Below, piece by piece: positions 24,209 through 36,100 of a stretch of 64,000 bases of DNA (position 1 is the stretch's first letter; each line of letters begins with the position of its first letter). The stretch is from Hyaloscypha bicolor E. Its lineage: Eukaryota > Ascomycota > Leotiomycetes > Helotiales > Hyaloscyphaceae. Both the position numbers and the translations under genes were made by a program. The DNA is taken from assembly GCF_002865645.1 (NCBI RefSeq), contig NW_020194562.1, positions 62,001 to 126,000 of the forward strand. Reading direction: 5' to 3'. The notes below the pieces were generated by a model. It was not told where the DNA came from, did not search any database, and saw only the letters and a list, made by a program, of their open reading frames with translations.

Positions 24209-25758
24209 CCTCGGGGTGGCTAGTGTCAGGACTTGTAGTCAATGCTAATGATTGATTGAAGATACAGAGGCTGTCTAAGCACAAGACGGTTCGATTACTG
24301 TTCAAAACATAAGTTCCGGCACCCGTATATGTAAAGTCTAGAACTGCGTACATTGTGAGGGGGAAAATTCGCTTGAGCCTTAGGCACACATTTCGCTTAA
24401 TTATGGCGCTAAGGAGTATTTAGCCTCGCTCCCAAGCTTCTACGAGCTTCACGCTTCTCTTCTGGAATTGAACGTAATTCTAGAAATCTCTTGTGTTCAT
24501 ACGTAACGTGACTTTCACCTGGTAATTCAGTAACCTGGTACTTGGCACACTTCTGCCTATCTTACCTGAGGATCTTCAACGTGTCCTTTACGGGTGTCAC
24601 GTGTTTCCGTCTGCGCCCGTACGTTGGCCTATGCGCCGCTGGAGAACTCCAGGACTACTTCACACAGTCTTAGTCCTTTGAACGAACATTAGGCTTCTTA
24701 CCTAGTCTAAGCCATCTTGTCACGGGTACGGCATTCAGGGCTTGGAAAGCAAAGTAGAAGGTCCCTTACGAAGACGATTCAAAGCTAAGGAAGGGAAAAC
24801 TAGAATACAGGAGGCTTCGAGGGAATATATGCACCCCACAGTGCGCTAGTCCCGAAGGGGCTTAGCCTTCTAAATATCTCCAGTGCGTTCCAAGCATACT
24901 TCCCTAGCGAGGCGGCCGCGTCACGTGCGTCTAGGAGGCATCTGGCATCTGGGAATCGTGACATATCTGTCCTTTTATAGCCATCTCAACAAACGGTGTC
25001 GGATCCTCGTACGCTATCAAAATACTAGCCTTTCTATCCTTACGCACATAATAAAAAATCCCACGCCCTTTCATTACACCTTCCTGGCCAGGAATCTTTA
25101 ATTCGAACCCCGTATTCCGAGTTGTATAGAAAGCGTTCCCGTTATTTATAAGATCTATAGTCTATTAGCTTGTATTCCTAAAGAGACGGAAGAGACAATT
25201 AGTACTAAGGTTCGTAATATTAATAGACTTGAGTGAGATAATAAGTCGGGTCTTATTGAAATGCTTTAATAGTTATAGCTATTAGTATTTTTAGAGTTAA
25301 AATTAAAGTATATTACCTGGGGTTACATATAGCTTTTATTATATTAAGGCCTTTTCAAGTGATTTGTTTTAGTAATAAGAATCCCGATAGTTTTATATAT
25401 TCGTTATATAATTCAGAGAAACTTAATAAGTCTGGGCCCTTATATTAATTCCTATACCTGATTTTTATTAGTTTATTTTCCTTGTAATTTAAGGCTAAGT
25501 AATAGGTACTTTTAATAAAAATTATTTTGCTTCTTCTTAAGATACTACTTGTTTGAATTTCTTATTAATATATGAAATGGGAAATTTTTATGAAAAGAAA
25601 TATAAAGAGTATTTTAGGAAAGTAATATTAGTAATATTTATTAAAATAGAACTTGTTTTTTTAGTAATTTATATAGGCTTAAATACTAGTATATATAACT
25701 TTAAAGCCTATAGTAATTATAGCTTTAAGTTTTTAAATATAGAAATAAGTATAATTAT
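24209..25758. other. intergenic becoming AT-rich
   Basis: The promoter region of the hemerythrin gene lies at the left. 24390-25130 has normal composition but no recognisable gene; from about 25130 the sequence is AT-rich repeat debris with no supported frame. Confidence 0.45.
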
Positions 25759-25972
25759 TATAATAGCGGGATTAAGGTAATAGTATAAAGGCTTAAAGAT
25801 CTAGGAAAATCCTATATATTAAGAATATTAAGCTAAGGAGAAAAAGGAAAAAGAGAAGGAAAAGGAATAAAAGGAAAGAAATACTAGCTAAAACTACTAA
25901 AATACCGGCTAGTTAGGTAAAACCAGTTATATAATAGCTATTCCCTTTTAGCCCCTAGCTAGCGCCGTTATA
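25759..25972. repeat. 214-bp LTR-like repeat, copy 3
   Basis: TATAATAGCG to CGCCGTTATA, the RIP-changed ends of copy 1. It keeps the internal landmarks ACTAAGCTAAGGAG-like and AAATACTAGCTAAAACTACT. Confidence 0.82.
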
Positions 25973-26986
25973 TTACCCTCTCGGAAACCAAATCTAAATA
26001 TCCTTATTCAGGTATATAAAGGAAATAGGGTTTTAATAAAATCCCTAAAACGGCTAGCTTTTAATAGTTATTATCTGACTAATAGCTACCTCTACCTTTA
26101 CCTAAGGCTCTAGAACTAGCTTTAGACCCAAAATCGTTTATAGAGTCCAAATTGTCCCTAGAACTATCTATAGAACTATCTAAATTATTTATAGAACCGG
26201 AACTAGCCTCCGTATCTGATTTAAACTCGGCTCTAGAGCTAGCTTTACTAGGATCTTATTAGCTTTCGGTCTTTTTAGATAATAAATTATTAGTAGGAAG
26301 ATATTATAAATAAGCTCCTAAAGTAGGATTATCCGAATTATCTAAATCAGAGAAGTAGTAGTATTATATGAGGGGCGGCCGTATAAGAGGTAAATAAGGA
26401 GGAGGCAAATAAGAAAAAGGCAATTAAAGGAGGAATAATTACGGAAGAGGTAATTATGAGATAGTTATTTCTGTTTTAAATTAGTAAACTAGAACTAATT
26501 ACCGGGTTTTTTTCGTTTTAAATCGGGAACCTGAAACCAATTAGTATATCTCTTATTTTAAATCGGAGAATTACTAATTCTTAGAGGGAAGTGCCGGTTC
26601 TTTTACTCTTATTAATATTAAGGAAGCATTATCTGCTCTAGTTAAGGGCCGGATTCCGAGGTTAACTAGGTTATAAAGGACAGGAATCTTTCTTCTTTTA
26701 AGTTAGCAGAAGACTAACTATTAGGTTATTATCTATTCTAGTTAAGGGCCAGACTCCGAGATTAACTAGATTATAGAGGATAAGGAATATCGTTTACTCT
26801 AGTTAAGAGCCAGGCTTCAAGGTTAATTAGGTCTTAGAGAATATATCTTTCTTTTTTGAGTTTGGGAAAATTACCTACTAAATATTAGGAGCGGAATTTT
26901 GTCTTTGCTCCCTAAGGACAAGTACGGGTCCTTTGCTAGTAGTATTATATTGCCTTTATAGGCCAAGTTAAGTAAGCTTAGTATTA
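25973..26986. other. AT-rich relic with a triplicated motif
   Basis: No readable gene. Three diverged copies of CTCTAGTTAAGGGCC followed by GAGGTTAACTAGGTT start at about 26636, 26736 and 26797. The differences are mostly transitions, as expected after RIP. Confidence 0.5.
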
Positions 26987-27200
26987 TATAATAGCGGGAT
27001 TAAGGTAATAGTATAAAGGCTTAAAGATCTAGGAAAATCCTATATATTAAGAATACTAAGCTAAGGAAAAGAAGGAAAGAGAAAAGGAAAGGAAATAAAA
27101 GGAGGGAAATACTAGCTAAAATTATTAAAATACTAACTAGCTAGGTAAAACTAGTTATATAATAGCTATTTCTTTTTGGCCCCTAGCTAGTACTATTATA
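26987..27200. repeat. 214-bp LTR-like repeat, copy 4 (most mutated)
   Basis: TATAATAGCG to TACTATTATA. The last ten bases are CGCCGTCACA with nearly every C or G converted to T or A. It lies about 1 kb from copy 3 in the same orientation. Confidence 0.8.
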
Positions 27201-29028
27201 GTTATTATTAGTATTATTATTATAAGTAATAAATAATTATAAAAAAAATAATATAATAATTAAAATAGTAATTTAAAATCTATTTAAAAAGGAAAATTAT
27301 AAATAGGAAATTATATAAAAATAATTAGAAATATATTTGTTATATATATATTACTAAATAATACTATTTTTAATTATTATTAGAAAAAGGATATTAGGTA
27401 TTATATTATAAGAAATATAACTATAGGCTTATTTATTAATTTTTATAAATTTATTAGCTTTCGAGAATTTACTATTATTAGAAAAGGTAAATATAATAAT
27501 TAATAAATATAAAAGCCGAATATAAATAAAGAATAAAAAACTTTTATAATAGAAAAGTTTATTTAATATTTATTACGGGATTTCTTCTTTTAGAAATAGT
27601 TATATAAAGATAATTTATAAATAATTTATATAAAAATAATATTATTATAGAAAAAGTAAAAGAATTAAATAAAATATTAAATAAAACTAGAAAAAAGGCT
27701 AAAATATAAAATATTTAGCTCTATTATATTAGAGATAATAGTAGCTTTAAAAAGAGAAAGATAAGAGAATTAAGGATATATAAAAACCCGGAAAATAAAA
27801 GTATTATATTTAGATATTTATTTATAAAAAAAAGAAAAAAATAAATAAATATCTTAAATACTAGAGGAAATAAAACTAATATTATTTCTTTATAGCTATT
27901 AGAATATAGCCTTTTTCTTTTATTATAAGCTTTTACTAGTTATAAAAGATATATATAATTCCGTTATAATTATTATTATTATTTTTATATTCTTTTTTTA
28001 GGGAAAAATAGAAAAATAAAAAAAGTTTTAAAAGTTTTAAAAATATAGGTTATAGGTTTCTTTAGAAACTATTTAAGTTTCTAGATTCTAATAGGTTTTA
28101 TACTTATATAAGCTTGGTATTTTCTTTACTATAATTAGAGAGTAATTATAAATAATAAGAGAAAGCTATATAATAGGGTTTTTTTTCTCTTATTTTATAA
28201 CTACTATTATATATTCTGCTTTCCAGGTATACTAGTACTAGTTTAAGGGATTATATAAGACTTCTATTTATATATATAATTAGCTTTCCTAATATATTAT
28301 ATTTTAGAGCCCCTTATTTTTAACCTTTATTTTATTTCTTATTACTATTAAAATTCTTACTTTTAAGTACTTAGTTTATTACTTTTTTTTTACCCTCTCT
28401 CATATATTTAAATGCCTATATATGATCCGGAAACCATATAATAATTAAATCCCTATTATAGTATCTATTATATAGGCAAGTACTTAAAAGGCTCGCCTAT
28501 AACCTAATGCTTTACCTCGGCCCGTTCTAGCTCTCGTTCTAGCGGTTATAAGGCCTTATAGCAGGTATTATGGGAATTGCGTTTTATAATACACGTTTTA
28601 CGGCAAACTGGCCTGTACTAACCCCCTTACTAGGGTTAGATGAGCTAATTATAGCTTAGGATTCTTATTTTACTATATAAAACGGGCAATTACTAAGGGT
28701 AGGGTCTGCTACCAGATTAATAATTATAGTAATTTTTTGCGGAATATATCTTAATGTCTTAAATATCTACGTTATTTTAACTAAAAAAAATTATTATAAA
28801 TAAGCTAATAAATATAAATTAATTAGTCAAATTAAGGAGAATAATAAGCTAAATCGGCCTTTATTTAAAAAATTTGAGTATACTTTATAATAATATAATA
28901 TTATAAAATACTTAGATAATATTAAGTATAAAAATAGTTATAAAGGTTATTTATAGTAGTAATAATGGCAAATTAATATAAATAGTAAATAATAATAAGT
29001 TCTTTTAAGCAAAACTTAATACTAATAC
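27201..29028. other. AT-rich repeat graveyard, includes copy B of the second repeat
   Basis: Extremely AT-rich with no supported gene. Positions 28169-28464 are a strongly C-to-T/G-to-A changed copy of the repeat at 12941-13236. 28490-28720 is somewhat richer in GC and unidentified. Confidence 0.6.
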
Positions 29029-29625
29029 TGTGGTGGGGATTTTACCTCTATTGGTCACGTGGTTCTGTCATGTGACCCCCGGACTTCCGTTTAGTCCGTA
29101 GTCCGCTTATATTACCCCTCTCTCCTTCTTGGTTCTTAGAAACAAACCAACCTTCACTCCTTAATTCCACGTCTCACTCGTACGCTGTGATTCCACGCTG
29201 TGGAAGCCCATTCTTACTCTATATTACTACTTGTTTTATATCCCCATTACAATGCTGGCAAGCAAATCTGGTTCGCTTGTAGTGGTTGAATAATAGAATG
29301 GGTCAAATGGCCGAGAATCAAACCATGTTTATTAACGCGTTAGTTTCACGAAATACGTCGACACACCGACGCGCAGTTAGCACATGGCCCAACGCCACAT
29401 GGGCGTGTTGTTAGGTTATGTAAGCGCACTGCACGGATGACGCACGGACAAAAAGAGGAAAGTCAGGCCGACTTTCTCACGAACTGTCTTTAGTAGTAGT
29501 AGGCTCGTTACACTTACTTAAACGCACTCTCGAAGTTTCATCGAAGCGGCTTTTAGATCGATCATAATTGCAACTGTAACTTCAATTTCACTCCATCTAC
29601 TACAAGAACTAAAAACAAAGTCCGA
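29029..29625. other. upstream region of the HET gene; possible repeat end at 29029
   Basis: Starts TGTGGTGGGGATTTTACC, similar to the start of the second repeat family, with GC content back to normal. The right part would be the promoter of the HET-domain gene. No other gene is seen. Confidence 0.4.
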
Positions 29626-31731
29626 ATGTCTCGCCCAGTATTCGGTCCAATCTATTCCTCTGGCCCTCAACCCCGCTCGGGGTTCGAATACTTAGGTCTT
29701 GGATGGGATGAGATAAGGTTGCTGAATTTGTATCCAGCGGACGACGATAAGGCTCCAATCCGATGTTCTATCGAGATGACTATGCTCAGTGAGGAGCGGC
29801 GCGAAATCGTGAAGCATTATACGGCACTATCATATGTCTGGGGCGATGCGCATTCGACGAAGACAATTCTGGTAGAAGACACTCCAATCGAGGTGACGGC
29901 GAACTTATATTCAGCCTTGCTGCATCTCAGAGAGCGGGGTGAGACCCGAGTCCTGAGACTATGGGTCGATGCCATTGTATCAACCAAGCCGACACGGAAG
30001 AGAGAAATCAACAGGTCCAACAGATGGGAAAGATCTACGCTACTGCTCACCATACTGTCATCTACCTTGGGGATTATGAGTAGGGCTCGGGTTACTCTGT
30101 ATTTGAAGCAATTCACTTGCTGCTGGATCAAGATTCAAGCCAACATGGGACGCCATCTACCGATATTGATTGTGGAGACCTCTTACATGTCTTGGAGCGG
30201 CCGTGGTTCACACGAGTTTGGGTATTTCAGGAGCTTGTTCTGTCCCGCGACCCCTGGCTTCAGCTTGGAAAGGTGCGCCTCGAATGGGACACATTCAGTG
30301 AGATAGCATCGAAACTCTTCTCGGAATTTAGTGGGGAGCTCAATGTCTCGCAAAGTGAGTTCCCTCATATTGCAAAGCACTTCCGTTGTCAGAACTGACA
30401 CGGCAGCCGCAGTCCAGGCCAAGGACCAGTTCAGAAGAATGGTCGACACAAGAGACAAATACTTAAGGAAAGGCTCCAAGCGCGGAGCAACAATGGAACT
30501 GGTCGAATTGGTACGGACGCGAAGAGGCATGGGAGTTTCTGATGCCCGAGACATGTTGTACGGCCATGTTGGTCTTGCCTGCGGTACCTACAGAGTGGAC
30601 TACACCATTAGCGCAGCCCAAGCCTTCACAGAATTTGCTCGGGACTTGCTCAGTTTCGGCGACTTTGTACTCGACAAAGTTGCTGATAACGTGTCATCTC
30701 CTGGTGTTCCCGACCTCCCATCATGGGTGCCGGATTGGACTCAGCCAAAGACTATGTCTTCTCTTTACGATATCTGTCGACTCTACGATCAGGAGGATGG
30801 ATTCTTCGACCCTGATCCTATACTTCCTCCTATTGAGTCCCCTTCTAAAGATCCTACAACCATAACCTGCTTGGTGGAAACAGTGGGAAAGGTCATTTTG
30901 GTGGGCGATGTGGTATTTGGCGACCCAGGTGTCATTCCATATCCTGATCTATGGGCACACCATGTGCGCTTCCTTGAGGAAGTGCTCTTTACGGAATTCA
31001 ATTCGTGGGAGTGGAAAGACGCAGCCCATAACTACCAGGATGGAATCTTTCCACCGAAAATTGATCTCATCATCACTGATTGGCTCGGGCACATTGGCTT
31101 TTCATCTGCCCTTCAGAAGGCAGCAGAAAACATGTCTGTGTTCAAACTTATCACCAAGGCCATCACTGATGAGTGGATCACTTTGCTACTCAAACTAGGC
31201 CTTAAATCTATCACCGGATTGGATAATTTCCTCAATGACATGCGGAAATTGTCCGTTCCAAATTCCAGGGTGCATCCTTGGACTATGTTGAATCTCGTCA
31301 AGGCTATTTACCCCTGGAGGTCAAATAGTTTTCCCTGGCCCGTAGAAGGAGAGAGCCTAGCCAAGGACACGAATCCGTTTCATGGGAGGAAATACTGTAT
31401 TGCTGCCCCAGTTTCTCCAAAAGAAGCAGCCGTTCCGTCCAAAGAACAATGGAATGCCGCTCAACTTGTCCTAACATCACCGTCAACCCAAGTTGGCGAT
31501 GAGATATGCCTCCTTCGGTCCCAGCCCTCTCATTCACGCAGCCAACAAGTCGTGTTTCGCATGCTGCAGAGAGAGTCTGTTGAAGATGGGGCTGCGAAAG
31601 ATAGTGGTAGCGATGATAGTAAGGACATTGTCCGGAAACACTGTGTTTTCGTTTCCGAGTGCCTAACGAGGAAATTTTTCCGGGGGTCTTGGATAGATGG
31701 GAGCTCTGCGACAGAATTCGTGATCCATTGA
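29626..31731 (+). pseudogene. HET-domain (heterokaryon incompatibility) gene, disrupted
   Basis: Residues 60-250 match the HET domain: HYTALSYVWGD, then LWVDAI, and in a shifted frame INQADTEERNQQVQQMGKIY, VIYLGDYE and WFTRVWVFQELV. The expected AICINQ codons have lost one T (GCC-ATT-GT at about 29974), shifting the frame. A TAG interrupts at 30081-30083. A normal 58-nt intron (30355-30412, GTGAGT to CCGCAG) then joins to an open 430-codon C-terminal part (RRGMGVSDARDMLYGHVGLA, typical of HET proteins) ending at 31731. Such proteins trigger cell death after non-self contact. With only two lesions the decay looks recent; a sequencing error at 29974 would not remove the TAG. Confidence 0.85.
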
Positions 31732-32247
31732 TATCATGTCAAGCTTCGTTCAAACTTAGTCTGTCTCAAGCCTTACGCCGAATGCTGACAGGAAGTAAAT
31801 TGTCCTGTATTGGGCTCTAAATTCCGCATCGACGAATCTTCAACTTCAAAGTTAAACATTAAGAATAGTTCTTCATAATGAGTGCTTCTGCACCCTGTCT
31901 CCGCACCCTGGTCTCGCTTAGATTTATTTTTGTGGCCCACCAACACCGCTGATCGCCTGAGTCGGTGTTTATTTGGGGGAGAAATGCGGGTTGATGGATT
32001 TTCTGGTCAGGAGGGCGGAGTAGACCTCTTGTGATAGACTGAGCCTGGAATATGGACGTGAGGTTGGTAGTGGCGGAATAGAGGCTGAAGCAGCGGGAAA
32101 ACGCCACAGAGCCCCATGCCAACGCATTGATAAAGTTAAGATTTTTCGAACAAAACAACTTAGAATCCGCAGCCTTTCTAACCCAAAACTTCCCAACATC
32201 TAGAGCTTGATCCCTCTCCATAAACGCAAAGTTTTTGTACTTCTACT
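31732..32247. other. intergenic between the two HET relics
   Basis: No gene is recognised; it contains the downstream flank of the first HET gene and upstream sequence of the second. Confidence 0.45.
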
Positions 32248-33075
32248 ATGCCCCCTGTGCACGAGAAGAGCACAGCTGAAGGTGAAGTTGCGGTCTTCAA
32301 TTACGAGGAACTCGACCAGCTTTCAAACCAGATACGCCTCCTCCGCATTCTTCCACCCAAGACAAAGTCGAAAAAATGTCTTTGGGATAATTCGGGAGAA
32401 GTCCAATGTTTCACGCCAACCCGGACGATCATCCATCTTACAAAGCACTCTCATACACTTGGGGTGGTGCATTCGATCGCAGGCACACGATATACCTCAA
32501 TGGGTGTCGTTTCGAAGTAAGGCAAAATCTTTGGCATGCTTTGAATCGATTCCAGTCCGACAATGTCGCACTGGTCATATAGATTAATGTTATCTGCATC
32601 AACCAGTCAAGTGATGGGGAGCGGAACCATCAGGTTGCCAAGATGAAGATGATTTATGAGTAGGCCACCGAAGTTGTCGTCTGGCTTGGGGAAAGCTACG
32701 ATAATAGCCACTTGGCATTTCAGCTTATGGAAGAGCTCTACGAACATCGCGAGTCAAGGGTGTGAATTACCGACCGGTTTTCAAATCTAGACATGGCGCG
32801 CATGTTGGAAAGTCTTGGGAGATTGATGGTACGCGAGTATTGGTGGAGAATCTGGATTATCCAGGAGCTCATTGTTGCTAAGCACATTGTTTTCTATTGT
32901 GGTGACAATTCGAGCGAAGGAAATTGTTTGCATGCCGTCCAATAATTCTTTCGCCGAATAGCAGACAACGATGGGTTTTCCACAAATCTTATATACAACA
33001 TCCTACAAGATGATCAGAGGACCCATGACATCTTTACCCTTCGTATGGTTGTAAGATTACTGGGTAAGAGCTAAG
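32248..33075 (+). pseudogene. second HET-domain gene, RIP-type decay
   Basis: It starts MPPVHEKSTAEGEVAVFNYE. After a frameshift near 32410 it reads HPSYKALSYTWGGAFDRRHT, then NLWHALNRFQSDNVAL, VICINQSSDGERNHQVAKMK, ATEVVVWLGE and WWRIWIIQELIV, all HET-domain blocks in order. Stops replace conserved residues: TAG where WIDAICINQ has Trp (the following Asp and Ala codons also changed, GAT to AAT and GCT to GTT), TAG after KMKMIYE, and TGA after HRESRV. All fit C-to-T/G-to-A changes. The relic fades near 33075, where the Hsp70-like gene arrives from the other strand. Confidence 0.82.
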
Positions 33076-33119
33076 CCGGAATGGTTTTCTCCAATTGAGG
33101 GGAATATGGAAATATAGAG

Positions 33120-36100
33120 AAAACAGCAAAATCTGCCCCCTGAGTGCCTCCAGGGAGCTGGATGGGATATAACGGACGACTATGTTACTATTGTAGTGCG
33201 GAATTGCGAGCCTTTAGTCTACAGACTCTATCGGCGACTAATTCCTTGCATACCATGAGTTGTGGCTCCGGACACACTTTTATCATAAGTAATGGAGTAT
33301 TTAGGAAGAGGGGATTTCCATATCGGTCTACAAGTCGTTGATATACGTAGGGAGAATTTCCGAAGCTGCCCGAGAGTATAAGATGAGCCTAAATACATTT
33401 GTTAAGTATTTGCACGATACGCCGTAGAACTCAACCCACTTACAACTTGTTCATCTGGAAAGTTCTCTTGCAAACGTATAAGCTGCTTATCAAGGATGTG
33501 GAAAAGCTTTGCAATCTAAATATATTAGAATATTTGACTATCAGCGGTCTCATATTAGTTTACCTGTATTTCAAAGTAACTTTGTATTTCGTCTCTAGTG
33601 CAAAGTTAGAATTTGTAACACTGGAACAAGTAGATATAATAGAATACGCTACCTTCTAAACTTTATTTCTCCGTTACTAATCCATGCGTCTTGGTTTGAA
33701 TAGTCTTGTCGGAGCCGTGGCACAGCAACGGTAAAAAAATCCGTGTCGTTATCCCAGCCGTATTCACACTTCTCATTTTGGTACTCTTTACTTCTCGCCA
33801 TCTCGAACGCTATCTCGTCGAACTCTTGCAGCCGAAGTCCTGTAGGTATAATCTGATCTGCGAGATATAGCCGTTGCCTTACGCTATCCATGAAAGCAAT
33901 ATCAAGATATGAAAATCCGATTGCTATACCTATAAAAATAATTAAAAGCGGGAAGTAATATAAGAAAAACAAGTAAGCAACGAACATACAGGGAATAGCG
34001 TCTATCTGCTGTAGATTGAGAGATTCGCCAACCATATTAGCAATGCGAAAGGTGCTTAAATCCTAGTTCCGCTTATAAGCTAATGCCCTTTATACTCTAT
34101 AATAAAAACAGTACAAAGTATAGAATGGACCACTTACCGTCATTCCGTCACCCATATCACAAACCAGCAAGATATCGCGCTCCTATTTAATCTATTAGAT
34201 AATTTTTGGATATAGACTGGGAGGTACATTAGTACCTTGAATAATCTTGGGAACTCTCGCGCAGTATGCATCGCGGCTGCTTCAGCTTCAGTTAACCCAA
34301 TTTCCGCTCGATGATTGGGACAGCTGCCAAAGCCTGCTTGTCGTACAATCGACCGGTATCGCTCAATAGTCGGACCTGGCTTCCAAGTCATTGGTACACT
34401 AAAAATAAATTCAATGTGTGCTTCCCCCCATAAGTTGGCGAGCTCGCCTTGCAGCTTTGTCCGGATCGTTTGATATATGAAGCCCAGGAAATCGCGGCAC
34501 CTGCAAGAATGACTCATTAGTAAGTATTAATTCCGAGTTTTTAGCGTAGTACTTGCAGCTTCTCAACTTCTTGGATTGATGCTGGCGCTATGCCGTGCTT
34601 GTTAGGATCTCTCAAAGCCGCTCGAAGCTTCTCTTCATCTAGATATGTTTTGAACCAGTCCTTACAGTCCTTATCTTGACTCATCACCTCGCTAGGATGC
34701 TCGGAGTAGAAACCCCACGACGATGGGGTACTGGAATTCTTGGGATAAACGAGAATGGTCGGGACCTGCATTGCTGTTTTAGACTATGACTCAGATGACG
34801 TGTGAATTATTTATTATCAAATCTAACCTTGTCAACCACTGAACCTCCTCTTCCTGGCCATTTGTTAATGCATCGAGGTCTTTGCTCGCCAGTTGCTACA
34901 TTACAAAATGCGACACTCGTAACTGTAGAAAGGTTAGAGAGATATCAGGGAAAGAACACAGGATCGACTGTACATGTCATGCCAAAGTCAATTCCTACGA
35001 CCAGCTCTGGTGCTGCGACGTTGTTGGACATGGCCGAGTAGAAAGAGCTCCCTCCGGAGGTACCTGATCGGAATCGTGGATTTGAGGCATCAGCATTTCC
35101 GGCCAAGTCGACGTCAATATGGGCTTCCTCATTGTCGCCTCTGTCAATATCATCGACAACGACTTCAAGGGTCGAGTACCAATCCGGATTTTTGTTTTCT
35201 TCGGCCCCTTGCTCCGAATAAGGGGGAAGTAGCAGGTCCTCCCAGCGCCATCTACCGTAAAGAGCTTCCATATAGGGGATTTTGGAGCCTGGCCTCAAGA
35301 TATTCGGAGCAGGAACGCCATTCTTTGGGGTACCCCTGGCATCCGTTGTGTCGACGGCGACTTCTTTCCCACTATCAAATTCCCCTACCTGCTTCCCAGA
35401 GTGTTCGTCACTTACGGCCTTCGAAAAACGAGGTCCAGTCCCTTGGCGAGGAATAAGATCCTCTGTTCCTGTACTTTGAAGAAGGAATACTTTCCCGGTA
35501 TCTGTCGAACTAATAGGTGCTTTAGATCGCTCATCTCTCGCTGCACGGCTTGTACCATCAACCGCAGCTCTTGGCACGAGGTCTTCCCACCGATCAGGCT
35601 CAACGTGAGCTTCGCCACTTCGCGTAGCCTCGGTGCTTTCGTTCTTTGTTTGATCTGTGGACATCTTTTCCTTTTCCCTTTCCCCAAAAGCAGACTTGAT
35701 TAGAGTCGGGTGGGCTAAAATATACTCCTTGCCAGACACGGTATTCTTTTGTAGCATCCTTTCGACGGGAATCGAAAGTCGTACGGCTTCTGCTTCCAGT
35801 GGATCTCCTTTCTTCTCGTATATCATTGCCAAGATCGACAAGCATTCATGGAAATTGTCACTGTCCTTGCCGATGACCCTCTTCTTGCCCTGCAGAGCGG
35901 ATTTACAAACGCGGTACGCATCATCGAATCTATCGTTCGCCAAGTATCCCAGTGATATAGCCTGGAGGAGATCAAAAACAGGTAGGTTACTTGCAGTTCT
36001 TGATTTCGACAGCGCTGACAGAGCTCCTGCCGCCAATTCCCATCTCTCCTGCAGACAGCAACAGATTGCAAGCCGAATACGGAGTAGCTTGAAGTGCTCT

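Noticed and set aside
25113..25140. GGTTCGAAT-like sequence as a tRNA T-arm
   Set aside because: The flanking bases do not form T-arm or acceptor stems on either strand; no tRNA could be folded here or at 29683.
34501..34556. Apparent frameshift in the Hsp70-like gene
   Set aside because: Explained by a GC-AG intron with a GCAAGT donor that restores the family sequence.
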